Shown: piece by piece, positions 46,314-56,765 of the stretch | How positions within the stretch are numbered: the first letter of the stretch is position 1 | Layout: each line of letters begins with the position of its first letter | NCBI RefSeq assembly: GCF_002950945.1 | Contig: NZ_CP012673.1 | Span: forward strand, 1,612,001-1,676,000 | Reading direction: 5' to 3' | From: Sorangium cellulosum | Lineage (GTDB): Bacteria > Myxococcota_A > Polyangia > Polyangiales > Polyangiaceae | Length of the DNA: 64,000 bases | Translations under genes and position numbers: made by a program | The notes under the pieces: model-generated | What the model saw: the letters and a program-made list of their open reading frames with translations, nothing else | What the model was told of the DNA's origin: nothing | Database searches by the model: none

Positions 46314-48623
46314 ATGAAGCGGACCCTACGAACGGCGTTTCTTCTGGTGCTCGCGGGCGGCCTGGCCGCGGTGGGGGGCGCCTGCGGCGAGGATGGCGCG
46401 TCGGGGCGGGACGGGACGCCGGGGCAGGACGGCGCTCAAGGGCAGGACGGCGAGGACGGGGCGCCGGGCGCGCCGGGCGCTCAGGGCAACGACGGGCAGC
46501 CCGGGCCGAAGGGGGATCCGGGCGACGACGCGCCGCCGGAGACCCACGCCGCGAGCCTCGCGGAGTACGTGAAGGAGCGCGTGGAGATGTTCGCCGCCGG
46601 CGCCTTGCCGCAGGGCGAGCAGTTCCCGCTCCACGCGGCCGCGACCGACACGATCCGGACGCTCGCGGGCGTGCGCTCCGACGTCCTGGTGACGTGGCTC
46701 GATCCGCTGACGTTCAGCACCGCGCCGGACGCGCCCCGGTTCGGCGCGAACAACGATTACATCGCCTTCTTCGGCGAGGGCTGGGACGCCGCGGCGGGCA
46801 ACGCGCCGCAGTGGAACGGCTCGGGCACCGCGGGCTGGCTCTGGGTCAACCACGAGTACGTCTCGGGGAAGAGCCCGACGCTCACGTCCGCGCCGACCGG
46901 GCAGCACCTCACGCTGGCCCGGCACCTGCGCAAGCTCGGCGTCCTCACGAACGACGTCGAGGCGAACGTCTGGTCGCAGGAGGACGTCGACACGTACATC
47001 CGCTGGGAGAAGCGCGAGGTCGGCGGCTCGTGGCTCCGGACCGTGCAGGATCCGGCGACCGGCGCGTGGTCGGTCGACCGGAGCGCGAGCGCCGTGCGGT
47101 ACGACGCGACGAGCCGCACGTTGGTCCGGGTCGCGGGGCAGGCGCTCTCGGGCCCCGGGAAGGACGACGCGACCGGCGAGCCGCTCCCGGAAGGGGTCGT
47201 GGCCGGCATCATGAGCGACTGCGCCGGCGGGCTGACGCCGTGGGGCACGGTGATCACCGCCGAGGAGAACGTGCAGGACTACTACGGCGATCTCGAGGCG
47301 AGCTGGTCGGGCGACCAGAAGTTCCTCGCCGGCAGCGGCTTCGACCCCGGGCAGCCGGTGAGCCCGGTCGTCGACGCGAGCGCGACCGCGGAGTTCGGGC
47401 GCATCTCCGATCCGAACGGCCAGCAGCCCCGCGACCACTACGGCTACCTCGCCGAGATCGACCCGGGCAAGCCCGCGGGCGAGTTCGAGGGCTCGGTCGA
47501 GGCGGGCTCGGGCCACATGAAGTTCGGCTTCATGGGCCGCGCGCGCTGGGAGGCCGCGACGTTCGCGGTGGACGGCGACTGGGAGCTCCTGCCGGACCAG
47601 CCGATCGTGATCTACGGCGCCGACGACCGCCGCGGCGGCCGCATCTACAAGTACGTGACCGCCGGCAACTACACGGCCGGGATGACGCGGGCCCAGATCC
47701 GCGCGCTGCTCGGCGCCGGCAAGCTCTACGCGGCGCACTTCGCGGGGCTCGACAACTCGACCGGCAACACCCTGGCCGCGACCGGCGCGGCCCCGACCGA
47801 GGCGGCCCCCGGCGCGGGCCAGTGGATCGAGATCTCGGTGGACAGCGCCGCGGTCGCGCCGAACGCCGCCGCGCTCGGCGAGGCGACGAGGACGGTGGGC
47901 GCCGCGCTGCGCGACGCGCGCTGGAACGGCCTCGGCGGCTTCGCGACGGACGACGACGTCCGGCGCGCGCTGTTCACGGCGAGCACCAAGATCGGGATCA
48001 TGGAGCTGAACCGTCCCGAGGACATCGAGTGGAACCCGCGCGACCCGAGCGGCACGCCGCGGGTCTACGTGACGTTCACGAACCACACGCGGCAGACGGC
48101 GCTCGACCAGCAGGGCAAGCTCCACGATCCGGCGACACACGCGACCACGTCCCCCAAGCGCGCGGACGACGTGGGCTCGATCTTCGCCCTGGAGGAGGCC
48201 GATCCCGCGAAGCCCGGCGCGTCGACCACGTTCCGGTTCTTCGAGGTGTGGCACGGATCGAAGGGGCAGGGCGCCTTCGACGCCTCCTGCCCGGACAACC
48301 TGCTCCTCGATCGCGAGGGCGGCGTGTGGTTCGGCACCGACGGCAACTTCGGGGTGACCCGCCACGCGGACGCGTTCTACTACCTCGATCTCGACCCCGC
48401 CCACCGCGAGGGCCAGGCGGGCGTGGTCGCGCCCAGCTTCGGCAAGGCGTTCCGCGTGCTGGCGATGCCGAGCGACGCGGAGGCGACCGGCCCGCAGTTC
48501 ACCCCCGACATGGGCACGATCTTCATGTCCGTGCAGCACCCCGGCGAGGACGCCTACAGCACCTGGCCGAAGGGCGACGGCGCGCTGTCGGCCGTGATCG
48601 CCGTGACCTTCCTGCCCGAGTGA
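46314..48623 (+). CDS. PhoX-like (DUF839) phosphatase lipoprotein with collagen-like linker
   Basis: A 769-residue lipoprotein. Signal peptide AFLLVLAGGLAAVGGACGED with lipobox GGAC. Residues about 25-75 are a collagen-like Gly-X-Y run (GRDGTPGQDGAQGQDGEDG, then GPKGDPGDD). The rest is a PhoX/DUF839 beta-propeller: WLWVNHEYVS, then SDCAGGLTPWGTVITAEENV, the PhoX signature, and RDHYGYLAEIDP, HMKFGFMGRARWE, DLLLDREGGVWFGTDG-like blades. PhoX enzymes are Ca/Fe-dependent alkaline phosphatases, usually Tat-exported; this one is a Sec-type lipoprotein. ATG 46314 has GGAAG upstream. A dihaem cytochrome gene follows 5 bp later, so the two are an operon. Confidence 0.88.
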   Translation: MKRTLRTAFLLVLAGGLAAVGGACGEDGASGRDGTPGQDGAQGQDGEDGAPGAPGAQGNDGQPGPKGDPGDDAPPETHAASLAEYVKERVEMFAAGALPQGEQFPLHAAATDTIRTLAGVRSDVLVTWLDPLTFSTAPDAPRFGANNDYIAFFGEGWDAAAGNAPQWNGSGTAGWLWVNHEYVSGKSPTLTSAPTGQHLTLARHLRKLGVLTNDVEANVWSQEDVDTYIRWEKREVGGSWLRTVQDPATGAWSVDRSASAVRYDATSRTLVRVAGQALSGPGKDDATGEPLPEGVVAGIMSDCAGGLTPWGTVITAEENVQDYYGDLEASWSGDQKFLAGSGFDPGQPVSPVVDASATAEFGRISDPNGQQPRDHYGYLAEIDPGKPAGEFEGSVEAGSGHMKFGFMGRARWEAATFAVDGDWELLPDQPIVIYGADDRRGGRIYKYVTAGNYTAGMTRAQIRALLGAGKLYAAHFAGLDNSTGNTLAATGAAPTEAAPGAGQWIEISVDSAAVAPNAAALGEATRTVGAALRDARWNGLGGFATDDDVRRALFTASTKIGIMELNRPEDIEWNPRDPSGTPRVYVTFTNHTRQTALDQQGKLHDPATHATTSPKRADDVGSIFALEEADPAKPGASTTFRFFEVWHGSKGQGAFDASCPDNLLLDREGGVWFGTDGNFGVTRHADAFYYLDLDPAHREGQAGVVAPSFGKAFRVLAMPSDAEATGPQFTPDMGTIFMSVQHPGEDAYSTWPKGDGALSAVIAVTFLPE

Positions 48624-48628
48624 GCGCC

Positions 48629-50291
<1,663 letters not shown>

Positions 50292-50293
<2 letters not shown>

Positions 50294-50418
50294 AGCGGCG
50301 GTCACCCGCTTCGGATACGGGCCCATCTCGACGTTTTCGGTGCTCAGCGCACAGGAGTGCGCCTCCGCGCCGAAAACGCCGATCTGGGCCCGTCTCCTGT
50401 GCGGGTGACCGCCGCTCT
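50292..50418. repeat. Long palindrome between cytochrome and MATE genes
   Basis: An 18-bp perfect outer stem AGAGCGGCGGTCACCCGC / GCGGGTGACCGCCGCTCT (50292-50309 with 50401-50418) continues after a short bulge into a second imperfect stem. There ACGGGCCCA pairs with TGGGCCCGT and GTTTTCGG with CCGAAAAC. The arms enclose a loop around 50342-50367. It overlaps the stop codon of the cytochrome gene. It may be a terminator or a small repetitive element. Confidence 0.85.
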
Positions 50419-50539
50419 GCGACGGCCGTCACAGGGACGGGTGGGAACCGCTCTCGAGCGACAAACGCATGGAAGGTTCATTTCTCGGTCGATCGGCGTG
50501 ATCGGTGTTCTAGGGTGGCGCCCCTTGTCCGGTGAACCC

Positions 50540-51931
50540 GTGAACGTCGCCCCCGCGCCGCTCGCCGGCGACGGCGCGCGCGCCGAGCTCGCCACGCTCG
50601 TGCGCCTCGCGCTGCCGATCGCGCTGGCGCAGGCCGGGCTCATGGCGCTGACGCTCGTCGACGTGGCGATCGTCGGGCGCGTCTCGGTCAACGAGCTCGC
50701 CGCCTGCGCGATGGGGAGGACGATCGTCCACACGTGCAACGCGCTCGGGGTCGGCGTCGCGGCCGCGCTCGATCCGCTCGCGTCGCAGGCGATCGGCGCC
50801 GGCCGCCCGGCCGAGGCGTGGGCGGCGCTGCGCTCGACCGTGATCGCGGGCCTCCTGATCAGCCTCGTCGCGCTCGTGGTCGCGCTCGCGGCGACCGCGG
50901 CGCTCGAGCCGATGGGGGTCGACGCCGCGCTCGTCCCCGGCGTGCGCCGGTACATCCTCGGCCACGTGCTCTGGGTCTTCCTGTACCCGGTCTTCCTCGC
51001 CGGGAAGAGCTTCCTCCAGGCGCGCGGCGTGACGCGGCCCGCGCTCATCGCCGTCGTCGCGGCGAACGCCGTCAACCTCGTCGCCTGCAGCCTGCTGGTC
51101 CGCGGCGACGACGCCCTCCTTTGGGCGGGCCTCCCGCCGCTCGGCCTGCCGCAGCTCGGCGCGCTCGGCGCGGGCCTCGCCGCGAGCCTTTCGGGCGTGG
51201 TGCTCTCGTCGATCGTGCTCTGGTCCGCGCGCCGCGCGGCGCCGCCCGCGGCCGCGGCGCCGCCCGCCGTCCCGGTGCCGCTCGCGACGGTCTACCGGCT
51301 CGGCCTCCCGGTCGGCTTCCAGCTCCTCGCCGAGACGAGCGTCTTCGGGCTCACGGCGCTGCTCGCGGGCCGGCTCGGCGCGCCGGTGGTCTCGGCGCAC
51401 CAGGTCGCGATCGGCCTCGCCGCGTTCACGTTCATGGGCGCGCTCGGCGTCGGCAGCGCCACCGCCGTCCGCGTGGGTCACGCCGTCGGCGCGGGCCGGC
51501 CGCCCCTGCGCGCCGGCCTGCTCGGCATCCTGCTCGGCGCCGCCTTCATGTGCGTGAGCGCGGCCCTGTACGCCGCGTATCCCCGCGCCCTGCTCGGCGT
51601 GTTCACGCAGGACGCGGAGGTCCTCGCCATCGGCGTCCCGCTGCTCCGCATCGCCGCGCTCTTCCAGCTGTTCGACGGCGTGCAGGCCGTCGCCGCCGGC
51701 GCGCTGCGCGGGGCGGGCGACGTGAAGTTCCCCTTCTGGGTCAACCTCGGGGCCCACTGGGCGCTCGGCGTGCCGCTCTCGATGGGCCTCGCGTTCTGGC
51801 TCGACCTCGGCGTGCGCGGCCTCTGGCTCGGGCTGACCGCGGGGCTCGTCGCCGTCGCGGCGGTGCTCGCGGCGCGGTTCGTCCGCGTCGCCCGCGCGCC
51901 GATCGCGCGGGCCTTGTCGCGCGGCGGGTGA
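50540..51931 (+). CDS. MATE-family multidrug efflux transporter
   Basis: A 463-residue 12-helix transporter of the NorM/DinF-type MATE family. The first repeat starts LVRLALPIALAQAGLMALTLVDVAIVGRVSVNELAA; the second half begins near residue 255 (YRLGLPVGFQLLAETSVFG). The motifs VGVAAALDPLASQAIGAG and LRGAGDVKFPFWVNLGAHWALGVPLS are typical. It exports cationic drugs, organic cations or flavins in exchange for Na+ or H+. The GTG at 50540 gives a normal family length; in-frame starts farther left add a non-helical extension over the palindrome. Convergent with panD. Confidence 0.93.
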   Translation: MNVAPAPLAGDGARAELATLVRLALPIALAQAGLMALTLVDVAIVGRVSVNELAACAMGRTIVHTCNALGVGVAAALDPLASQAIGAGRPAEAWAALRSTVIAGLLISLVALVVALAATAALEPMGVDAALVPGVRRYILGHVLWVFLYPVFLAGKSFLQARGVTRPALIAVVAANAVNLVACSLLVRGDDALLWAGLPPLGLPQLGALGAGLAASLSGVVLSSIVLWSARRAAPPAAAAPPAVPVPLATVYRLGLPVGFQLLAETSVFGLTALLAGRLGAPVVSAHQVAIGLAAFTFMGALGVGSATAVRVGHAVGAGRPPLRAGLLGILLGAAFMCVSAALYAAYPRALLGVFTQDAEVLAIGVPLLRIAALFQLFDGVQAVAAGALRGAGDVKFPFWVNLGAHWALGVPLSMGLAFWLDLGVRGLWLGLTAGLVAVAAVLAARFVRVARAPIARALSRGG

Positions 51932-51941
51932 CCCTCTGCGC

Positions 51942-52331
51942 TCAGTTCGGCGCGAGCGGCCCCGGCGTCTCGGGCGGCTGCTCGGCGAGCGGCCGGTTCT
52001 TCGCGTCGACGCGGAGGACACGCGGCACGTGCTGCCTCGCCTCGGCCTCGTCCATGTCCGCGAACGTCGCGATGATCACGAGGTCCCCGGGCTGGTTGAG
52101 GTGCGCCGCGGCGCCGTTGATGCAGACGACGCCGGAGCCGCGCGCCCCCGCGAGCGCGTACGTCGTCAGCCGCGTGCCGCGCGTCACGTTCCAGATGTCG
52201 ACCGCCTCGTACGGCAGGATGTCGGCCGCCTCCAGGAGATCGGCGTCGATCGTGACGCTGCCCTCGTAGTGCAGATCCGCGTGGGTGACGGTCGCGCGGT
52301 GGATCTTGCTCTTGAACATCCGTCGGTTCAT
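51942..52331 (-). CDS. panD: Aspartate 1-decarboxylase (PanD)
   Basis: A 129-residue pyruvoyl enzyme that converts L-aspartate to beta-alanine for pantothenate and CoA synthesis. The self-cleavage site HYEGSVTID has Gly24-Ser25, exactly the canonical numbering when the ATG at 52331 is used, which supports that start. Other conserved parts are [13 protein letters not shown], the substrate-pocket Arg/Thr segment [12 protein letters not shown], and [20 protein letters not shown]. The C-terminus ends Pro-rich. Monocistronic, convergent with the MATE gene. Confidence 0.96.
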   Translation of the reverse strand: MNRRMFKSKIHRATVTHADLHYEGSVTIDADLLEAADILPYEAVDIWNVTRGTRLTTYALAGARGSGVVCINGAAAHLNQPGDLVIIATFADMDEAEARQHVPRVLRVDAKNRPLAEQPPETPGPLAPN

Positions 52332-52488
52332 GCGTGGGTCTCTCTGCCGCCCCCGCGCGCGGCGCTCCGCGCGGCGAGGCCCGCGCGATGGGGATCGTCC
52401 GGCGCGCGGGAGATCGCGCCGAGGGTCAATCGCCGCGCCCCTCGCGCGCCGGGGGAAGGACGGCCTTTCTCATTGGTCAGGGCGCCGC

Positions 52489-53670
52489 TCAGTCAAGGAA
52501 CAATCGTTGCCGGAGGATCCGGCCGCCCGCGGGGTGGACCGCGCCCTCGTCCAGCAGCGCCTCGGCGTGGATCGGCGGCGATCCAGGCTCGGCGATCACG
52601 AAGACGGCCTCGCACGCGCCGGCCGCGGCGTCCTGGAAGAGCGCCTCGCGCGTGCCGGAGATGCGCGCGCCGCCGCTGCCGTCCGGGTGGATCGTCACGG
52701 GCCAGGGGCGCGCGGCGCCGTCCTGCACCAGGAAGGCCTTCACGTCGACCGGCGCGGGCGCGCGCACCTCGGGCGCCAGCGCGATCGTGAGCCGGGCGCC
52801 CCGGCCGACGTGGAGCGGGGCGGCGTCCGGCGTGGACGGCGCGGCGCGCTGCTGGTCGCCGTCGCCGAGGGAGCTCGCGAGGGTGTAGCGGGGGAGCGGG
52901 GCGGCGCCCGGCGCGAACGGCGCGGGCCTGAGCGCGAGCAGCGACACGAGCGCCGCGGCCGCGGCCCAGCCGGCCATGGCCGTGGCCGTCCGCGCCCGCG
53001 AGCGCGCCCGCGGCAGCGACCGCCGCTGCTGGACGAGCTCGGGGCACGGCGGGCCGTCGTCTCCCCCCACGACGTCGGTCCGCGCCGGGTCCGACGCGCG
53101 CGCGGCGAGCCAGTCCGGCGACGCGCTCGGGCGCGTGTCGCGCGGCGGGTCAACGGCGCCGGGCGGCTCCGACACGTCGCCGATCGGGCGGCAGACGGGG
53201 GCGTCCGTGTCGAGCGGCGCGCTCGTCCCGCTGAGCGAGTCGGCGTCGTAGCCCATGGGCAGGTCCGCGGCGTCGACCGCATCGTCCGCGTCGACGTCCC
53301 ACTCGTGCGGGCTCCGGACGCGGATGCCGGACTTGCGATCGACCATCGTGCGCGCCGGCGACGACGGCGGGGCCGAGGCGCGGCCGTCGCGGAGCTGGGC
53401 CACGAGCAGGTCGGCGAGCCGGGCGCGGGTCTCGTCATCGAACGGCGGCGCGGGGGGCGGCGGCGGCGCGGGGGGCGGCGGCGGCGCGGGGGGCGGCGGC
53501 GCGGGCTCGTGCGCCTCCTGGGCGGCGCGCGGGCTCGCCGCCGGGTCGACGGGAGCGCCCCCGCCGCCGCTCGGGAGCGACTCCTCTGCGAGCTTGCGCC
53601 AGCGCGGATCGCCGGTCGGATCCTGCTTCGCGAGCCGCGTCAGGACGCGCAGCAGCTCGTCGTCATCCAT
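52489..53670 (-). CDS. Single-pass membrane protein with Pro-rich cytoplasmic region
   Basis: A 393-residue protein that I do not recognise by family. Residues 1-about 45 (DDDELLRVLTRLAKQDPTGD) are helical and followed by a Pro-rich tract. The middle is acidic and disordered. One transmembrane helix (ATAMAGWAAAAALVSLLAL) lies near residue 235, and about 140 residues follow outside, with a beta-sandwich-like pattern (LTIALAPEVRAPAPVDVKAFLV). The layout, short helical N-terminus then disordered part then one TM then exported domain, resembles anti-sigma factors or zinc-free relatives. No sigma gene is adjacent. A tiny open frame ends inside its start (53663-53878), with two RRVLPAHHHVA repeats. 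Confidence 0.72.
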   Translation of the reverse strand: MDDDELLRVLTRLAKQDPTGDPRWRKLAEESLPSGGGGAPVDPAASPRAAQEAHEPAPPPPAPPPPPAPPPPPAPPFDDETRARLADLLVAQLRDGRASAPPSSPARTMVDRKSGIRVRSPHEWDVDADDAVDAADLPMGYDADSLSGTSAPLDTDAPVCRPIGDVSEPPGAVDPPRDTRPSASPDWLAARASDPARTDVVGGDDGPPCPELVQQRRSLPRARSRARTATAMAGWAAAAALVSLLALRPAPFAPGAAPLPRYTLASSLGDGDQQRAAPSTPDAAPLHVGRGARLTIALAPEVRAPAPVDVKAFLVQDGAARPWPVTIHPDGSGGARISGTREALFQDAAAGACEAVFVIAEPGSPPIHAEALLDEGAVHPAGGRILRQRLFLD

Positions 53671-54164
53671 CGGCCCCTCCTCGTCTCGAGCCGCACGCCG
53701 CTGCGCGCGGCCAGCGCACCGCGGTGGGCGCGACGTGGTGGTGGGCGGGGAGGACGCGGCGCAGCGCGCGCGCGACGTGGTGGTGGGCAGGGAGGACGCG
53801 GCGCTCGCCAGGCTTCCGGGCGAGCTCCCGGTTGCCTCGATTCGCCTCGTGGATCAGCGCCAGCGGCAGCTCAGGCATCTGATTCCTTCCCGTGTGGAGC
53901 GAAGGCCCCAGTTTGCCACTGACGTTATCCGGTCCCCGTCGCGGGCGTCAATGGATCCGGCGCGCCGGGGCGCTGCTCACGTTTTCCGTCTGAGCGCGTC
54001 TACAGACGCCTTGCGTGGTCTTGCGTGGCCTTGCGCGCGCCTTGCCCTGGTTCTGCGCCGAGCTTGCCCCGGTCTTGTCCCGTCTCGCCCGCGTGTGCAC
54101 GTGTGTGTCCGAGGTTTGTCCACGTGTTGGCCCGCGGCTCAGCGCTTTGTATTGCGTGCCCAGT
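53671..54164. other. Non-coding interval with a 42-bp tandem duplication
   Basis: About 490 bp between two minus-strand genes. A small open frame (53663-53878, minus) overlaps the start of the one-TM gene and may be its coupled leader, but it lacks family resemblance. The part 53990-54130 is made of repeated CTTGCGTGG/CCTTGC-type words and codes for nothing recognisable. Confidence 0.5.
53728..53811. repeat. Tandem duplication, two copies of about 42 bp
   Basis: Two near-identical copies containing CGACGTGGTGGTGGGC and GGAGGACGCGGCGC lie in tandem. On the minus strand they read in frame as RRVLPAHHHVA repeats in a small open frame of unknown reality. Confidence 0.75.
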
Positions 54165-55301
54165 TCATTTTTTCTCTTTGTTCGCGCCGCTTTTGCCGCT
54201 TGTGCCGCTCGTGCCGCTCGCCTTGCTTGCATCGCCGGCGTCGCGCGTGTCGCTCTCGTTCGTCAACGCCCGCACGGTGTCGCCGACGATCTCCAGCGCT
54301 GCCGGCTTTCCGCCGTAATGTGACGCCATGCCGACGTCGATCCGCCAGACCTTGCCGTCGCACGCCGGGGTGATTCCGTTCTTCTGGACGGTGTGACCCA
54401 CGACCATGCGCTTCGCGGACATGGCGGCGAGCACCTGCCCGAGCATCTCGCAGGCGGGCGAGCCCTGGCCCGGCGCCGGATCGCTCGAGTAGGCGCGGGC
54501 CCACACCGGGCCGTCCGAGGCCGTGACCACGGCCGGCGGGGCGGGCGTCTTCCCGTCCATCCACGCGCGCACCTCGCGGTTGATCTTCGCCACGCCGTAG
54601 CGGACGTGCGACGGCAGGACGCCGCCGTGTGTGAACACGGTGTCGCCGACCGCGATGATCACGTCGCGCTGCGCGAGCTTCTTCGCGTAGGGCCCGCCCG
54701 GCAGGAACGCCGCGGCGCGGGCCCGGGCGGCGGAGGGCAGCGGCGCGAGCTCGGGGTTCGCTCCGTCGACCCCGGGCGCATCCTCGAAGTCCTTGAGGCC
54801 GCCCTCGGTGACGTAGCGGAAGTCGAGCTGCACGTTCATGACCTCGTGGTTGCCGTTCAGGGCGTGCACGGCGCCGCCGGCCGCGCGCGCCTCGACGGCG
54901 AGGCGGTCGAACAGGTCCACGATCGCCTGCTCGTCGTCGCCGCGGTCGAGCTCATCGCCCGTCTGCACGAGCACGAGCTTCCCGCCGATCCACCGATCCG
55001 CGCCGTCGATCGCGCCCGCGAGCCGCAGCGCCCCGCGCGTGGCCGCGAGGTCGCCGTGCACGTCGCCGATGGCCACGACGCGCTCGGCCGCGGGGTAGGC
55101 GTAGGAGCGATCCGTGTCGGCCGGCAGCGCGGGCGCGGCCGCGCCGGCGCCCGGGGCGGGGGCCGAGGCGGCCGGGGCCGAGGGGGCGGGGTTGGGGGCA
55201 GGGCTCGGGCGGGGCGCCGTCGAGGCGGGGCGCTCGGCGTCGCAGCCGGCGAGCAGCAGCGCGGCGAGCAGCAGCGCGGGGAGACGGGGAGCGACGGACA
55301 T
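54165..55301 (-). CDS. Shewanella-like protein phosphatase, exported lipoprotein
   Basis: A 378-residue PPP-superfamily metallophosphatase. Signal peptide LPALLLAALLLAGC with lipobox LAGC is followed by a Pro/Ala-rich linker. The catalytic domain (about residue 68 on) carries RVVAIGDVHGDLAA (GDxHG), VQTGDELDRGDDE (GDxxDRG with Glu inserted), ALNGNHEVMN (GNHE), FTHGGVLPSHV and KRMVVGHTVQKNG (GH). This is the pattern of the SLP group found in bacteria, plants and parasites. It may dephosphorylate proteins or nucleotides in the envelope. The C-terminus is a SGTSGTSGKSG repeat ending in Lys residues. Monocistronic. Confidence 0.9.
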   Translation of the reverse strand: MSVAPRLPALLLAALLLAGCDAERPASTAPRPSPAPNPAPSAPAASAPAPGAGAAAPALPADTDRSYAYPAAERVVAIGDVHGDLAATRGALRLAGAIDGADRWIGGKLVLVQTGDELDRGDDEQAIVDLFDRLAVEARAAGGAVHALNGNHEVMNVQLDFRYVTEGGLKDFEDAPGVDGANPELAPLPSAARARAAAFLPGGPYAKKLAQRDVIIAVGDTVFTHGGVLPSHVRYGVAKINREVRAWMDGKTPAPPAVVTASDGPVWARAYSSDPAPGQGSPACEMLGQVLAAMSAKRMVVGHTVQKNGITPACDGKVWRIDVGMASHYGGKPAALEIVGDTVRALTNESDTRDAGDASKASGTSGTSGKSGANKEKK

Positions 55302-55373
55302 GGGATGCGGGCCTCCGGGGCAGGGAGCGGGGAGCGCGCGCCGCCGGCGGCAGGGGCGGCGCGCGCCGCGGGA

Positions 55374-55919
55374 TCAGGCCGGGAGCTTGGTGGACAGGAA
55401 GGACTTCAGCTTGATGAGGTTCTTCGGGTCGCGGCTGAAGGTCGGGGCGGTGTAGCTCGACGCCCAGCCCGTGATCTCGTGCATGAAGGACGCGCGGACC
55501 TGCTCGTCGCCCAGGATGTCGTCGACGGTGCGGCCGCGCGCGGCGCCCTTCTCCAGCGAGCGCACGTAGCTCTGGAGCCGCGCGTAGTCGCCGCCGAGCA
55601 GCTCCGCGATGAGCTCCGCGTCGCGCGCGAGCCGCGCGAGCGAGGGCGCCTGTTCGCGCAGGGCCGGGCTCTCCGCCGCCGCGAAGGCGGCGGCGACGCG
55701 CAGCACGAAGGCGTCGTCGAGGAAGCCGAGGTCCTCGATGCCGTCGGGGATCAGGTCGAGCGATTTGAAGAGGTAGTTCAGGCCGCCCGCGAGCGAGCGC
55801 CGCGCGGGCTCCGGGCTCTCGGGCGAGGCGAGCAGGCCCGCCAGGTCCGAGGCGTCGGAGGCGAGGCTGCGCAGCCACTCGGGGAACGTATCGAGGCAGC
55901 GGTCGTCGAGCTGAGTCAT
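55374..55919 (-). CDS. DUF1232 (YkvA-like) protein
   Basis: A 181-residue protein. The segment LAGGLNYLFKSLDLIPDGIEDLGFLDDAFVLRVAAAFA is a DUF1232/YkvA signature, normally a short hydrophobic hairpin at or near a membrane. The rest is helical, with SFMHEITGWASSYTAPTF near the end. The ATG at 55919 directly begins the family-like N-terminus TQLDDRCLDTFPEWL. A longer frame to 56129 adds low-quality sequence. Role unknown; the family is linked to membrane stress only loosely. Same strand as the DUF4276 pseudogene, 160 bp apart. Confidence 0.82.
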   Translation of the reverse strand: MTQLDDRCLDTFPEWLRSLASDASDLAGLLASPESPEPARRSLAGGLNYLFKSLDLIPDGIEDLGFLDDAFVLRVAAAFAAAESPALREQAPSLARLARDAELIAELLGGDYARLQSYVRSLEKGAARGRTVDDILGDEQVRASFMHEITGWASSYTAPTFSRDPKNLIKLKSFLSTKLPA

Positions 55920-56079
55920 GGGATCCTCCCGGCGGGGCCGGAGGGTAGTCCGAGCGGCGCGGCGGCGTCCATGCAAACCAGGGCGCGCGGCGGCCCTGGC
56001 GAGCTGGCGGGCACCGCGAGGGGGCTCGTCGCGTGGGACGGATCTCCGCCGGACTCGGCGCCAGGGCGCTGGGCGAGGA

Positions 56080-56765
56080 TCATGAACCGGCTCCGGCGGA
56101 CAGCTCTTCGAGCCTCGTGATCCAGCCATCGAAGCGGGGGCAACGCGCGCGAAGCTTCGCGAGGCCGGTGCCCTCGATCACGAGCGGACCGTGCACCGTC
56201 TTCCGGTAGCTCGGGATGGCGGACTCGAGCCTCTTCGACGGGGCCGTGTGCTCTCCGTCGTTCACGTCCTCCGGTGGGACCGTTGTGACGAGCGCCTGGA
56301 GCTCGCGGAGCGCCGGGCGTTCATCGACGTCGAGCACCTCCTCCAGCGCGTCGAGCCCGGCGAGCACCAGCGCCTCGGACTCGTGCCGTTGCAGGTACGG
56401 AAGGAGACGCCAATCGTCGATGTCGGCCGCCATCGCGCCTTCGAGCAGCTCGACCCGCCGCCGGGTGTCGGCGACGGCGCCGTGCTCTTTGAGCCCCGGG
56501 AAATTCTCCGGAAGGTGGTAGAGGTCGAAGAGCGTCGTGAAGCGGACGTCGGAGCCACGTTGTGTCCAGTGAGTCTTTGAAGGTCACGTCGCCACTTCAT
56601 CCAGTCGCCGCCGCCTCGTTCTTTCCTGCCGTAGCGATCGCGGTTCGTCGCCACGATGATGGGCTGTATCAACAGCACGCCGCGCGCTTCCAGGTGCGGC
56701 TTCAGCGCGAGATGCACGAAGCTCTCTTCGGTCTGGCCTTCGACCAGGACGAAGAGCCGCTTCAC
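56080..56765 (-). pseudogene. DUF4276-family (TOPRIM-like/RloB-related) protein, frameshifted
   Basis: The first half, from the GTG at 56765, reads VKRLFVLVEGQTEESFVHLA (DUF4276/RloB-type VEGxxE motif) down to DLQRLTGHNVAP. It then loses homology. The continuation, DVRFTTLFDLYHLPENFPG, then RRRVELLEGAMAADIDDWRL and LPYLQRHESEALVL, is in another frame that ends at 56080. The shift lies near 56550-56565. The GTG overlaps the stop of the ATPase gene (GTGA), so the two formed a coupled pair. The conserved Glu and the TLFD acidic residue suggest a metal-dependent nuclease-like fold. As it stands the gene gives a truncated product unless frameshifting occurs or the sequence has an error. Confidence 0.8.

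Noticed and set aside
53663..53878. 71-residue gene on the minus strand ending inside the one-TM gene
   Set aside because: It contains a tandem duplication and no recognisable domain. The overlap is suggestive, but coding evidence is too weak.
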